From assembly GCA_949285025.1 (NCBI GenBank), contig CASDXG010000108.1, positions 1-64,000 of the forward strand: a stretch of DNA of 64,000 bases, in the 5' to 3' direction. The stretch is from an uncultured Bacteroides sp. (GTDB lineage: Bacteria; Bacteroidota; Bacteroidia; Bacteroidales; Bacteroidaceae). The notes beneath the pieces are model-generated. The model worked only from the letters and a program-made list of their open reading frames with translations, had not been told where the DNA came from and did not search any database. Positions 45,909 through 54,241 of this stretch are shown here, piece by piece. Within the stretch, counting starts at the first letter, position 1; each line of letters opens with the position of its first letter. The position numbers were made by a program, and so were the translations under genes.

Positions 45909-46415
45909 TCAATGTACACGATATAACAACCATGCTCCCTGAAAATCCTTACGATCAGGGTATTTTGCCTTGAAAGTATCTCGTGCTGTAACTGCCTCAT
46001 CGCGTGTATCATAAGAAGATACTGCCACACGGTACATATTCTTTTCCGAGTTATAAACTACTTTTGCACTATATCCTTCATCATCCAGCCACTTCTTTAA
46101 GCCGTCCGCATTTGCTTTTACTCCGAAGCTTCCACAAATGACACTGTATGCTTTCAATCCGTTGCCGGAAACCAATTCTACTTTTTCCTCACGAATCGTA
46201 GCTGTAGACGCCTTTTTTACAGGAGCCGGAGCCTCTACAACTTCCGGTTCCACAGGCTGTGTCTCTACCACTGCCGGTTCTGTTTGAGATGTTTCTGCAA
46301 GTTCCTGTTGTTTTGCTTTTTCATAAGCTTTCTTGTATGCGCTTTCACTCGACTTACAAGAAGAGAATGCCAGTGCAACACACAAGCTCATTCCCATTAG
46401 AAAAACCTTTTTCAT
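45909..46415 (-). CDS. SPOR-domain lipoprotein
   Basis: This 168-aa protein has a lipoprotein signal (MKKVFLMGMSLCVALAFSSC, Cys 20), a charged linker rich in Glu, Pro and Lys (about 25-75), and a C-terminal SPOR fold (about 88-168: AYSVICGSFGVKANADGLKKWLDDEGYSAKVVYNSEKNMYRVAVSSYDTRDEAVTARDTF). SPOR domains bind denuded septal peptidoglycan, so a division or envelope role is likely. A -7 box lies upstream at 46476-46483. Confidence 0.9.
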   Translation of the reverse strand: MKKVFLMGMSLCVALAFSSCKSSESAYKKAYEKAKQQELAETSQTEPAVVETQPVEPEVVEAPAPVKKASTATIREEKVELVSGNGLKAYSVICGSFGVKANADGLKKWLDDEGYSAKVVYNSEKNMYRVAVSSYDTRDEAVTARDTFKAKYPDRKDFQGAWLLYRVH

Positions 46416-46475
46416 ATCGTTACAAAGTTTATTGTTTAAACTATTTTCGTTTCTTCTTTTATAAAAAGTATTTGC

Positions 46476-46483
46476 AAAAATAG
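46476..46483 (-). promoter_or_regulatory. -7 box (TATTTTTG) for the SPOR gene
   Basis: The plus strand reads CAAAAATA, 60 nt before the ATG at 46415. Confidence 0.45.
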
Positions 46484-46588
46484 TAATATAAAAGATGTTG
46501 TATAATTAAATTTTGTTAATATTAGTCGCAAAGAGATGAGATTAGAAAGATTTAAACCTGAAAAAGAAAAAAGAACGAATTTATTTGT

Positions 46589-46596
46589 TAGCTTTG
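46589..46596 (+). promoter_or_regulatory. -7 box (TAGCTTTG) for the YtxH gene
   Basis: Consensus match, 29 nt before the ATG at 46626. Confidence 0.5.
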
Positions 46597-46625
46597 TATA
46601 ACGATAAACTTTAAAACAAGAGAAT

Positions 46626-46829
46626 ATGAAAGCATTAAACATTGTAGTCGCATTTTTAGGCGGAGTAGCCTTAGGTGCTGCAGCAGGAATCCTATTTGCT
46701 CCGGAAAAAGGTGAAGATACCCGTAAAAAAATTGCAGATTTATTACGTCAAAAGGGCGTCAAGCTTAATCGTGCCGAAATGGATGATCTGGTAGATCAAA
46801 TAGCAGCCGAAGTAAAAGACGCAGAATAA
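46626..46829 (+). CDS. YtxH-like small membrane protein
   Basis: This 67-aa protein has one membrane segment (IVVAFLGGVALGAAAGILFAP, residues 5-25) followed by the YtxH signature EKGEDTRKKIADLLRQKGV and an acidic tail. Such proteins respond to stress in many bacteria; function unknown. A strong hairpin with U-tail follows 17 nt after the stop and precedes the next gene of the same strand. Confidence 0.85.
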   Translation: MKALNIVVAFLGGVALGAAAGILFAPEKGEDTRKKIADLLRQKGVKLNRAEMDDLVDQIAAEVKDAE

Positions 46830-46846
46830 TTTGTATCTGAAATTAC

Positions 46847-46886
46847 AGGCAGACTTTTTATAAGCACTAAAAGTCTGCCTTTTTTA
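46847..46886 (+). terminator. Strong terminator or attenuator between YtxH and holin-family genes
   Basis: A perfect 12-bp stem (46847-46858 with 46869-46880) is followed by a U-run to about 46885. It ends only 2-3 nt before the next ATG (46889), suggesting partial read-through control. Confidence 0.85.
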
Positions 46887-46888
46887 TA

Positions 46889-47263
46889 ATGCACAATCTT
46901 ATGTTTGCCAACGATAAAAGCATCGACAATTTAGAATCCCTCTTCAAAGAGGTCAAAAAATACATCGAACTACAAGGACAGTTTGTAAAATTAGAACTCG
47001 TAGAAAAACTTACCATACTGCTTTCTACGTTCATACTTATCCTCATACTTATTATATTAGGTATAATGGCTCTATTCTATTTCTCGTTTATGCTTGTATA
47101 CATACTCGAGGAATGGACAGGAAGCATTATCGGAAGCTATGCCATTATCGGAGGAATCATCCTTATCATCGCACTAATCCTCTACAGGATACGCAAGCAA
47201 ATCATTATACAACCAATGGTAAATTTTCTTGCACATCTCTTTTTAGAAGAACATAATAAATGA
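46889..47263 (+). CDS. Phage holin superfamily 6-like membrane protein
   Basis: This 124-aa protein has an amphipathic N-terminus (residues about 8-45, DNLESLFKEVKKYIELQGQFVKLELVEKL), two membrane segments (about 46-75 and 82-105) and a basic end. It matches the holin-like family widespread in bacterial chromosomes next to YtxH genes; no phage genes surround it. The start may be ATG 46889 or 46901. It is followed by an 8-nt gap and a small gene of the same operon. Confidence 0.8.
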   Translation: MHNLMFANDKSIDNLESLFKEVKKYIELQGQFVKLELVEKLTILLSTFILILILIILGIMALFYFSFMLVYILEEWTGSIIGSYAIIGGIILIIALILYRIRKQIIIQPMVNFLAHLFLEEHNK

Positions 47264-47270
47264 AACTACC

Positions 47271-47543
47271 ATGAACGGACCTCAGCAACAACCTGTAAAA
47301 TATACCCTTGAAGAAATCTACCAACTCCGGATACATAAACAAAATGAAATTGCAGAATCGAAAAAACGTATGCAACGCTATGCTCAAGATCTGTTTGCTC
47401 CACAGAAAAGTGCGAATAAAATAGACAGCGTCATGCAGCACATCAACTCCGGAATTTCCGTTTACGACGGACTAATGACGGGCATGAAGATTGTAAAAAG
47501 AATACGTAAATTCTTTCAAGGGAAAAGATCTTTCCGAACATAA
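47271..47543 (+). CDS. Small uncharacterised protein of the YtxH-holin cluster
   Basis: This 90-aa protein is not assigned to a family. It is soluble and basic, with a glutamine- and lysine-rich helix (YTLEEIYQLRIHKQNEIAESKKRMQRYAQDLF, about residues 11-42) and a C-terminal basic amphipathic helix (GLMTGMKIVKRIRKFFQGKR). It follows the holin-like gene by 7 nt, so a shared envelope role is plausible. Confidence 0.75.
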   Translation: MNGPQQQPVKYTLEEIYQLRIHKQNEIAESKKRMQRYAQDLFAPQKSANKIDSVMQHINSGISVYDGLMTGMKIVKRIRKFFQGKRSFRT

Positions 47544-47564
47544 GAATAAAAGAAACAACATAAA

Positions 47565-47595
47565 GTCAAGATAACTATCACAAGTACATCTTGAC
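47565..47595 (+). terminator. Weak hairpin after the YtxH-holin cluster
   Basis: 8-bp stem (GTCAAGAT with ATCTTGAC), no clear T-run. Confidence 0.35.
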
Positions 47596-47656
47596 AATCC
47601 TTATGCTGCAATATGATTCATGCTCAACAAATGCACGATATTAACGGTCTTATGAC

Positions 47657-48217
47657 CTATTCTTCTATAATATCGACATCCGTTATATTCTTGTTTTTCC
47701 GGTGATGATAACGCAAGTATCGGAAAAAGTCTGTAGCACCATATACAATAGAGGCAACTCCCAACAAAATAAAAGGAACAGTTGCTGCCTGAAAAGGATT
47801 AAACAATACGATAATTCCGGTAACAAGGATAAGACAAGGAATAATATAAATACCCCACGAAATTTTTGCAATACTACGAATATATAGGAAATTCATTAAA
47901 AGATTTAGTCCGGCAAAAACCAATAATATGCCTAACACATACATTAATATTGTAACAAAAAATCCCGGATTAATCATCAGCCACAAGCCCAAAAGTGAAC
48001 TGCCTAATGCAATTATGGGGAAATGCATACGCAATCCCGGATCAGACTGACGGGAAGAAACAAAATAAGTAAACAGGCCTAACAATCCGGGCAACAAGAA
48101 CAATACCCCAATTGTTATAATCAAATAATTAACAGCATCACCCGGCCATGAGACAAGCAATACGCCGATAGCCAATGCACACAAGCTACTTACAACAGAA
48201 TTATTCATCGGTTTCAT
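47657..48217 (-). CDS. HdeD/DUF308-family membrane protein
   Basis: This 186-aa protein has six predicted membrane helices arranged as three pairs (SLCALAIGVLLVSWPGDAVNYL; IITIGVLFLLPGLLGLF; IALGSSLLGLWLMINPGFFVTILMYVLGILLVFAGLNLL; and so on), a short loop pattern typical of HdeD acid-resistance-like proteins. Met4 (48208) may be the true start. Family function: membrane protein of acid-stress type in E. coli; role here unknown. It is divergent from the trp operon. Confidence 0.85.
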   Translation of the reverse strand: MKPMNNSVVSSLCALAIGVLLVSWPGDAVNYLIITIGVLFLLPGLLGLFTYFVSSRQSDPGLRMHFPIIALGSSLLGLWLMINPGFFVTILMYVLGILLVFAGLNLLMNFLYIRSIAKISWGIYIIPCLILVTGIIVLFNPFQAATVPFILLGVASIVYGATDFFRYLRYHHRKNKNITDVDIIEE

Positions 48218-48353
48218 ATTTTTATCTATTTGTTATAAACGATACGAATTTAATTCTTTATTCAAACATAAACAAATAAAAAAAAGAGAATCAGAAGTTT
48301 TATTCATCATATAAGGAAATACCTGAAAAAATTTCAAAATTTAAGTTGAGAAA

Positions 48354-48387
48354 TTTGGAATATTTCTCCAAAATATCATTATATTTG
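48354..48387 (+). promoter_or_regulatory. trp operon promoter
   Basis: -33 TTTG (48354-48357) and -7 TATATTTG (48380-48387) are spaced by 22 nt. Transcription should start near 48392, about 25 nt before the leader peptide. Confidence 0.75.
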
Positions 48388-48416
48388 CCCCCAGAAAAGA
48401 ACTTAAAGAAAAAAGA

Positions 48417-48479
48417 ATGACTTTCACACAGGTTTATACATTATTATGGTGGCGCTACTTACAACTCCCGAAGTCGTAA
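48417..48479 (+). CDS. trpL: trp leader peptide with tandem Trp codons
   Basis: A 20-codon reading frame lies between the trp promoter and the attenuator hairpin. Codons 11 and 12 (48447-48452) are TGG TGG, both Trp, and they are followed by Arg-Tyr-Leu-Gln-Leu-Pro-Lys-Ser-stop. Stalling at these codons when Trp-tRNA is scarce would cover the downstream segment 48458-48466 and switch the RNA fold. The position, length and paired Trp codons match classical attenuator peptides. Confidence 0.9.
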   Translation: MTFTQVYTLLWWRYLQLPKS

Positions 48480-48567
48480 GAGCACCAGCAGCATGTATAT
48501 AACCACACAATAGAACTTATCATACAGAAAGGGCTGTCGTACTTACGGCAGCCCTTTCTGTTTTTTT
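48458..48567 (+). promoter_or_regulatory. trp attenuator with competing hairpins and terminator
   Basis: Three alternative pairings are visible. The segment 48458-48466 pairs with 48472-48480 (8 bp, one mismatch) at the leader-peptide end. The segment GTCGTAAG (48473-48480) can instead pair with 48542-48549 (8 bp, one G-U) as an antiterminator. The terminator itself is a 16-bp stem (48525-48540 with 48545-48560, one G-U) plus seven T (48561-48567). Stalling on the Trp codons would free the antiterminator strand. This resembles the Bacteroid-trp class of leader RNAs. Confidence 0.85.
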
Positions 48568-48593
48568 CTAAACTTACTAAACAATATACATCT

Positions 48594-49787
48594 ATGAACA
48601 ATTATCAAGTAAACAAAGACGGTTACTATGGAGAATTCGGCGGAGCATATATTCCCGAAATCCTGCACCGATGCGTAGAAGAACTGCGAGAATCTTACTT
48701 AAAAGTTTTAGAGAACGATGATTTCAAAAAAGAATTTACACAGCTGTTACACGATTACGTAGGTCGTCCTTCTCCCTTATATTTGGCAAAAAGACTGTCA
48801 GAAAAATATAATTGTACGATTTATCTGAAAAGGGAAGATTTGAATCACACCGGAGCACATAAGATTAATAATGCACTCGGACAAGTATTGTTAGCCCGCA
48901 GGATGGGAAAGAAAAGAATTATTGCCGAGACGGGTGCCGGACAACATGGCGTTGCAACAGCGACCGTATGCGCGCTGATGAACATGGAGTGCATAATCTA
49001 CATGGGAAAAACCGATGTAGAACGCCAACATATAAATGTTGAGCGCATGAAAATGCTGGGAGCGACGGTCTGTCCCGTCACCTCAGGAAACATGACTTTA
49101 AAAGACGCCACCAATGAAGCAATCCGCGACTGGTGCTGTCACCCGGCCGATACATACTACATCATCGGGTCAACCGTAGGACCTCACCCTTATCCCGACA
49201 TGGTGGCGCGCCTGCAGTCCGTCATCAGCGAAGAAATAAAAAAACAACTTTTTGCGCACGAAGGAAGAGATTATCCGGATTATCTCATCGCATGTGTTGG
49301 CGGAGGGAGCAATGCCGCTGGAACGATTTTTCATTATTTAAACGACGAACGCGTAAAAATCATACTGGCCGAAGCCGGAGGAAAAGGCATAAACAGCGGA
49401 ATGTCTGCCGCAACCATCCATCTGGGACGAACCGGAATCATTCATGGGTCCAAGACTTTACTCATGCAGAACGAAGACGGTCAGATTATTGAGCCGTACT
49501 CCATATCTGCCGGTCTCGATTATCCGGGAGTCGGCCCTTTACACTCAAATCTGGCAAGCAAACATCGTGCTACGGTTTTCGCCATAAACGACGACGAAGC
49601 CATTAATGCCGGATACGAACTCACGCGACTGGAAGGCATCATCCCTGCATTGGAATCTGCCCATGCCTTAGGCGCACTGAGTAAAATAAAGTTCCGCCCA
49701 TCAGACATTGTCGTATTAACTGTTTCGGGACGCGGCGATAAAGATATCGAAACCTACCTGAACAACAAACCGGATTCTTACAAATAA
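48594..49787 (+). CDS. trpB: Tryptophan synthase beta chain
   Basis: This 397-aa PLP enzyme joins indole and serine. Seen: GEFGGAYIPEIL at the start, YLKREDLNHTGAHKINNALGQ with the PLP lysine in HKIN (about K90), ETGAGQHGVATA, CVGGGSNAAGTIFHYL phosphate loop, and LDYPGVGPLHSNL. It is the first structural gene of the operon, 26 nt after the attenuator U-run. Placing trpB first is characteristic of Bacteroidota. Confidence 0.97.
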   Translation: MNNYQVNKDGYYGEFGGAYIPEILHRCVEELRESYLKVLENDDFKKEFTQLLHDYVGRPSPLYLAKRLSEKYNCTIYLKREDLNHTGAHKINNALGQVLLARRMGKKRIIAETGAGQHGVATATVCALMNMECIIYMGKTDVERQHINVERMKMLGATVCPVTSGNMTLKDATNEAIRDWCCHPADTYYIIGSTVGPHPYPDMVARLQSVISEEIKKQLFAHEGRDYPDYLIACVGGGSNAAGTIFHYLNDERVKIILAEAGGKGINSGMSAATIHLGRTGIIHGSKTLLMQNEDGQIIEPYSISAGLDYPGVGPLHSNLASKHRATVFAINDDEAINAGYELTRLEGIIPALESAHALGALSKIKFRPSDIVVLTVSGRGDKDIETYLNNKPDSYK

Positions 49788-49816
49788 ATCATATAAACCG
49801 ATTCATTCCTTCTGTT

Positions 49817-51217
49817 ATGAAATCTTTTATTTATCATACTGCCCATAAAATCATTTTGGGCGACCTGCATACACCGGTCAGCACATACCTGAAAGTACGC
49901 GATTTATTCCCACAAAGTGCGCTACTGGAAAGTTCCGACTATCACGGGGTAGAGAACAACCGCTCTTTCATCGGCCTGAATCCCATCGCAAACATCAGCA
50001 TCAATCACGGAAAAGCGACTTGTGTTTTCCCCGATGCAACGCGGTGTTCTTTCGAAATCAACGAGAACTTTCATGTGGAAGATGCCATAAACTTTTTTCT
50101 CTCCCGCTTTAAAGTCAGCGGAGAATATGCCGATTATTGCGGAGTTTACGGATATACGGCGTTTAATGCCGTAAAATATTTCGAGAACATTCCTGTAAAA
50201 GACAGCCGGGATTCCCAGAACGATGCTCCGGACATGCTTTACATTCTCTATAAGTACCTCATTGTCTTCAATGATTTTAAAAGCGAAATGGTTCTCATTG
50301 AGCTGCAAAACAATGGAGAGAAAAGCCAAATAGAAAAAATAGAAAAAACGGTTTACAACAGAAATTCTGCCACTTACGACTTTCATGCCGTAGGAGAAAC
50401 GACAAGCACGCTGACCGATGAAGAACATAAAGCCAACATACGAAAAGGAATAGCGCATTGCCTGCGTGGAGATGTCTTCCAAATAGTATTATCACGGAGG
50501 TTCGTCCAGAAATATGAAGGAGACGATTTCAAACTATACCGGGCATTAAGAAGCATAAATCCTTCGCCCTATCTGTTTTATTTCGATTTCGGAGGATTCC
50601 GCATATTCGGTTCTTCACCCGAAACCCACTGCAGGATTGAAGGAGGAAAAGCTTACATCGATCCCATTGCCGGCACAACACGCAGAAGCGGAAATAAAGA
50701 AACCGATGCACAACTTACGGCTGCTTTGCTGACAGACCCGAAAGAAAATGCCGAACATGTCATGTTGGTCGACTTGGCACGAAACGATCTCAGCCGTAAT
50801 TGTCATCATACCACAGTAGAATTTTACAAGGAACCCCAATATTACAGTCATGTCATTCACCTCGTAAGCCGGGTAAGCGGCATCTTAGAGCCGGACGCCA
50901 ATTATATAAAGACATTCATCGACACATTCCCGGCCGGCACGCTTAGCGGAGCTCCGAAAGTACGTGCCATGCAACTCATCAGCGAAATCGAACCGCACAA
51001 TCGGGGAGCTTACGGAGGATGTATCGGTTTCATCGGACTGAATGGCACATTAAACCAGGCCATAACCATACGGACTTTCGTAAGCAGAAACCATGAACTT
51101 TGGTTTCAGGCCGGCGGAGGTATTGTGGCAAAAAGCAATGAAGAAAACGAATTACAGGAAGTAAACAACAAACTCGGTGCCCTAAAACAAGCCATTTATC
51201 TGGCCGAAAGATTATAA
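49817..51217 (+). CDS. trpE: Anthranilate synthase component I
   Basis: This 466-aa chorismate-using enzyme carries the tryptophan feedback motif LLESSD near residue 36 and the catalytic segments FQIVLSRRFVQKYEG, YLFYFDFGGFRIFGSSPETHCRIEGG, IDPIAGTTRRSG, EHVMLVDLARNDLSR, FPAGTLSGAPKVRAMQLI, RGAYGGCIGFIG and FQAGGGIVAKS. Feedback inhibition thus complements attenuation. Gap to trpB is 29 nt. Confidence 0.97.
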   Translation: MKSFIYHTAHKIILGDLHTPVSTYLKVRDLFPQSALLESSDYHGVENNRSFIGLNPIANISINHGKATCVFPDATRCSFEINENFHVEDAINFFLSRFKVSGEYADYCGVYGYTAFNAVKYFENIPVKDSRDSQNDAPDMLYILYKYLIVFNDFKSEMVLIELQNNGEKSQIEKIEKTVYNRNSATYDFHAVGETTSTLTDEEHKANIRKGIAHCLRGDVFQIVLSRRFVQKYEGDDFKLYRALRSINPSPYLFYFDFGGFRIFGSSPETHCRIEGGKAYIDPIAGTTRRSGNKETDAQLTAALLTDPKENAEHVMLVDLARNDLSRNCHHTTVEFYKEPQYYSHVIHLVSRVSGILEPDANYIKTFIDTFPAGTLSGAPKVRAMQLISEIEPHNRGAYGGCIGFIGLNGTLNQAITIRTFVSRNHELWFQAGGGIVAKSNEENELQEVNNKLGALKQAIYLAERL

Positions 51218-51233
51218 CAAATACACAATAACA

Positions 51234-51800
51234 ATGAAAAAAATAGCACTCATCGACAATTATGACTCTTTTACTTATAACCTGAGTCACCTTGTAAAAG
51301 AGCTAAACGCCTCGGTTACCGTATTACGCAACGACCGCTTCTGCATGAAAGAGCTCGAACCGTTCGATAAAATCCTGTTATCTCCCGGTCCGAGCATTCC
51401 CAAAGAAGCCGGAATGCTACTCGACGTCATTCGCACTTATGCAGGCATCAAACCCATTCTCGGCGTATGTTTAGGGGAACAGGCCATAGGAGAAGCATTC
51501 GGAGGACGGCTTATCAATTTAAAAGAAGTCTTTCACGGAGTACAAACACCCATAAAAATCTGTAAAGACGATTATTTATTTTCCGGATTGCCCGAAGAAA
51601 TTCTTGTCGGCCGCTATCACTCATGGGTAGTCGACCCGCACAATCTTCCGGAAGAACTGGGAATAACTGCATGCTGCGCGCAGGGATACGTAATGGCATT
51701 AAGACATAAAACGTTTGACATTCGCGGAATACAATTTCATCCCGAATCCGTCCTTACTCCGCAAGGCAGACAAATTATTCAAAATTGGTTATCACATTAA
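51234..51800 (+). CDS. trpG: Anthranilate synthase glutamine amidotransferase
   Basis: This 188-aa class I amidotransferase has the catalytic Cys in GVCLGEQAIGEAFGG and His/Glu in FHPESVLTPQG. The residue after CLG is Glu rather than the common His. It delivers ammonia to TrpE and lies 16 nt after it. Confidence 0.96.
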   Translation: MKKIALIDNYDSFTYNLSHLVKELNASVTVLRNDRFCMKELEPFDKILLSPGPSIPKEAGMLLDVIRTYAGIKPILGVCLGEQAIGEAFGGRLINLKEVFHGVQTPIKICKDDYLFSGLPEEILVGRYHSWVVDPHNLPEELGITACCAQGYVMALRHKTFDIRGIQFHPESVLTPQGRQIIQNWLSH

Positions 51801-51813
51801 GAAAAAAATCCGT

Positions 51814-52815
51814 ATGAAAACAATACTTCAACGTTTATTCAATCACGAAGAACTTACATCGGAAGAAGCCTGTACGCTCATGCAAGGAATCACACAAGGC
51901 ATTTATAATGAAAGTCAAACAGCAGCTTTGCTTACCGTATTCTGCATGCGCGATGTAAAAGTAAACGAAATACTCGGTTTCAGAAATGCATTGCTAAGCA
52001 CACGCATCCCCATTGATTTCTCAGCTTATCAGCCTATCGACATAGTGGGAACGGGAGGTGACGGGAAAAATACATTCAACATCTCGACATGCGCCAGCTT
52101 TATCGTGGCAGGAGCCGGCTATCATGTGGCAAAACATGGCAATTACGGAGCGACTTCAATAAGCGGAGCCAGCAATGTAATGGAAGTGCACGGAGTAAAA
52201 TTTACCTCTGATGCCGATAAACTGACACGCTCTATGGAGGCATGCAATATCGCTTATCTGCATGCACCTCTCTTTAATCCGGCCATGAAAAACGTGGCTT
52301 CTGTAAGAAAGTCCTTGCAGATACGCACTCTTTTCAATCTGCTTGGTCCGCTAATTAACCCATGTTTGCCAACATACCAACTGCTGGGTGTGGCAGATCT
52401 TGCCCAAATGCGGCTTTATACAAATACTCTTCAGAAATTAAATATCGGCTTCGCCGTAGTCAACAATCTGGACGGTTACGATGAAATATCCCTTACCGAT
52501 GAATTCAAAGTCATGACAAACCGGTATGAAACCATCTACCAACCCGACGATTTACACTTTTCCATCGCGCATCGCGAGGAATTATACGGAGGAGAAACAC
52601 CGGATGAAGCGGCACATATATTTGATAACGTGCTGCAAAACTGTGCTACGAAAGCACAGACCGAATGTGTGCTCATCAACGCATCTTTTGCCATTCAAGT
52701 GATAGAGCCGGAAAAATCTATCGAAGAATGCATCGACATTGCCCGCGAATCTTTGCATAGCGGGAAAGCATTCCGCACATTCAAACGCTTCATCGAACTA
52801 AACAGCCAACAATGA
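51814..52815 (+). CDS. trpD: Anthranilate phosphoribosyltransferase
   Basis: This 333-aa enzyme transfers phosphoribose to anthranilate. Motifs: GTGGDGKNTFNISTCASFIVAG (PRPP site), KHGNYGATSISGASNVMEV and RTLFNLLGPLINP. The start at 51814 (MKTILQRLF) gives the family-typical N-terminus; a longer reading would overlap trpG. Confidence 0.97.
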   Translation: MKTILQRLFNHEELTSEEACTLMQGITQGIYNESQTAALLTVFCMRDVKVNEILGFRNALLSTRIPIDFSAYQPIDIVGTGGDGKNTFNISTCASFIVAGAGYHVAKHGNYGATSISGASNVMEVHGVKFTSDADKLTRSMEACNIAYLHAPLFNPAMKNVASVRKSLQIRTLFNLLGPLINPCLPTYQLLGVADLAQMRLYTNTLQKLNIGFAVVNNLDGYDEISLTDEFKVMTNRYETIYQPDDLHFSIAHREELYGGETPDEAAHIFDNVLQNCATKAQTECVLINASFAIQVIEPEKSIEECIDIARESLHSGKAFRTFKRFIELNSQQ

Positions 52816-52842
52816 TATACCTAAAGATTATTCAGCAACTCT

Positions 52843-53631
52843 ATGGAAAAAGATATTTTACAAGAAATCATCGCACATAAACGTATCGAAATCGCACGAC
52901 AAAAAGAAGCGGTTCCGGAATATGATCTCGAACAAAAATTGGAAGAATGCCTTCCGTGCAGAAGCATGAAGCAAGCGCTTGCTTCCTCTCCTTACGGCAT
53001 TATCGCCGAATTTAAACGCCGTTCTCCCTCAGCCGGATGGATATACCCAACAGGAAATGCCTCTGTCATTCCGCCATCTTATCAGGATGCAGGAGCAGCA
53101 GCACTCTCTATTCTGACAGACAATGCTTTCTTCGGAGGAGACCTGAAAGACCTTATCGATGCCCGACAATCAGTTCATCTTCCTATTTTACGCAAAGATT
53201 TTATTATCGACCGCTACCAGCTTCTACAGGCAAAACTGGCAGGCGCCGATGCCATTTTACTGATAGCTACAGTACTTCCCCACGAGAAATGCTTAGCATT
53301 GTCCCGTCAGGCACATGAACTAAATATGGAAATTCTGCTCGAAATCCACGAAGAGGCTGAATTGGAATACGTAAATGAATACATAGATATGGTAGGGGTC
53401 AATAACAGGAACTTAGGTACATTCCATACCGACACGGACAATTCGTTCCGTCTCGCCACAAAATTACCCGAAAACATTCTCAAAGTTTCTGAAAGCGGAA
53501 TATCAAATCCTACGGTCATCAAGGAATTAGGCAATATCGGATATCAGGGCTTTTTAATCGGAGAAACATTTATGAGAACCGAAAAGCCGGGCAATACTTT
53601 AGCTGAATTCATCAAATCTCTTAGCCTATGA
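52843..53631 (+). CDS. trpC: Indole-3-glycerol phosphate synthase
   Basis: This 262-aa TIM-barrel enzyme has IIAEFKRRSPSAGWI, LSILTDNAFFGGDLKDL, ILRKDFIIDRYQLLQAKLAGADAILLIATVL and VGVNNRNLGTFHTD. It is a single-function protein, not fused with TrpF. Its end overlaps the trpF start by 4 nt. Confidence 0.97.
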   Translation: MEKDILQEIIAHKRIEIARQKEAVPEYDLEQKLEECLPCRSMKQALASSPYGIIAEFKRRSPSAGWIYPTGNASVIPPSYQDAGAAALSILTDNAFFGGDLKDLIDARQSVHLPILRKDFIIDRYQLLQAKLAGADAILLIATVLPHEKCLALSRQAHELNMEILLEIHEEAELEYVNEYIDMVGVNNRNLGTFHTDTDNSFRLATKLPENILKVSESGISNPTVIKELGNIGYQGFLIGETFMRTEKPGNTLAEFIKSLSL

Positions 53632-54239
53632 TAGTAAAGATATGCGGCATGCGCCGGGAAGAAAACATCCGCGAAGTAGAACAAACCGGAGCAGACTGGA
53701 TGGGATTTATCTGCTACGAACACTCTCCCCGTTTCATCGGAACAAGACCTGCATACTTGCCCGTCTGCATGAAAAAAGTAGGAGTTTTCGTTAATGCTTC
53801 ATCTGAATATATATCAGATATGAGCAAAATGCTAAGACTCGATTACCTGCAACTGCATGGAACGGAAAGTCCTTCTTTTTGTTTACAACTAAAGAAAGAA
53901 AATTACCATATCATTAAAGCTTTCTCCATAAAACATGCAACGGATATTCTTCAAACAAAAGACTATGAATCTGTTTGCGATTATTTCCTTTTCGATGCAC
54001 CGACTCCTAATTATGGAGGTTCAGGGAAGACATTCAATTGGAACATACTAAACGAGTATCACGGCAAAACACCGTTTTTGCTGAGTGGAGGCATCACCTC
54101 CGACAGTCTGAAACAGCTCGGCAAGTTTAGTCATCCACGCTGGGCAGGAATTGACCTGAATAGCGGATTTGAGACAGCACCGGCAGAAAAGGACGCCGAA
54201 TCATTACGAATTTTCATAAAACAATTTAAAACGTTATAA
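53628..54239 (+). CDS. trpF: Phosphoribosylanthranilate isomerase
   Basis: This 203-aa TIM barrel has VKICGMRREENIREVEQTGADWMGFICYEHSPRFI, LQLHGTESPSFC, YFLFDAPTPNYGGSGKTFNW and LLSGGITSDSLKQL. It overlaps trpC by 4 nt and is followed by trpA after 2 nt. Confidence 0.97.
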   Translation: MIVKICGMRREENIREVEQTGADWMGFICYEHSPRFIGTRPAYLPVCMKKVGVFVNASSEYISDMSKMLRLDYLQLHGTESPSFCLQLKKENYHIIKAFSIKHATDILQTKDYESVCDYFLFDAPTPNYGGSGKTFNWNILNEYHGKTPFLLSGGITSDSLKQLGKFSHPRWAGIDLNSGFETAPAEKDAESLRIFIKQFKTL

Positions 54240-54241
54240 TC

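Noticed and set aside
46900-46907. TATGTTTG promoter-like box at the holin gene start
   Set aside because: It overlaps the possible start codon at 46901, leaving no sensible downstream start; chance match in AT-rich DNA.
46889-47263. Holin-like gene as a sign of prophage
   Set aside because: No other phage genes are nearby. This family is common in bacterial chromosomes beside YtxH genes.
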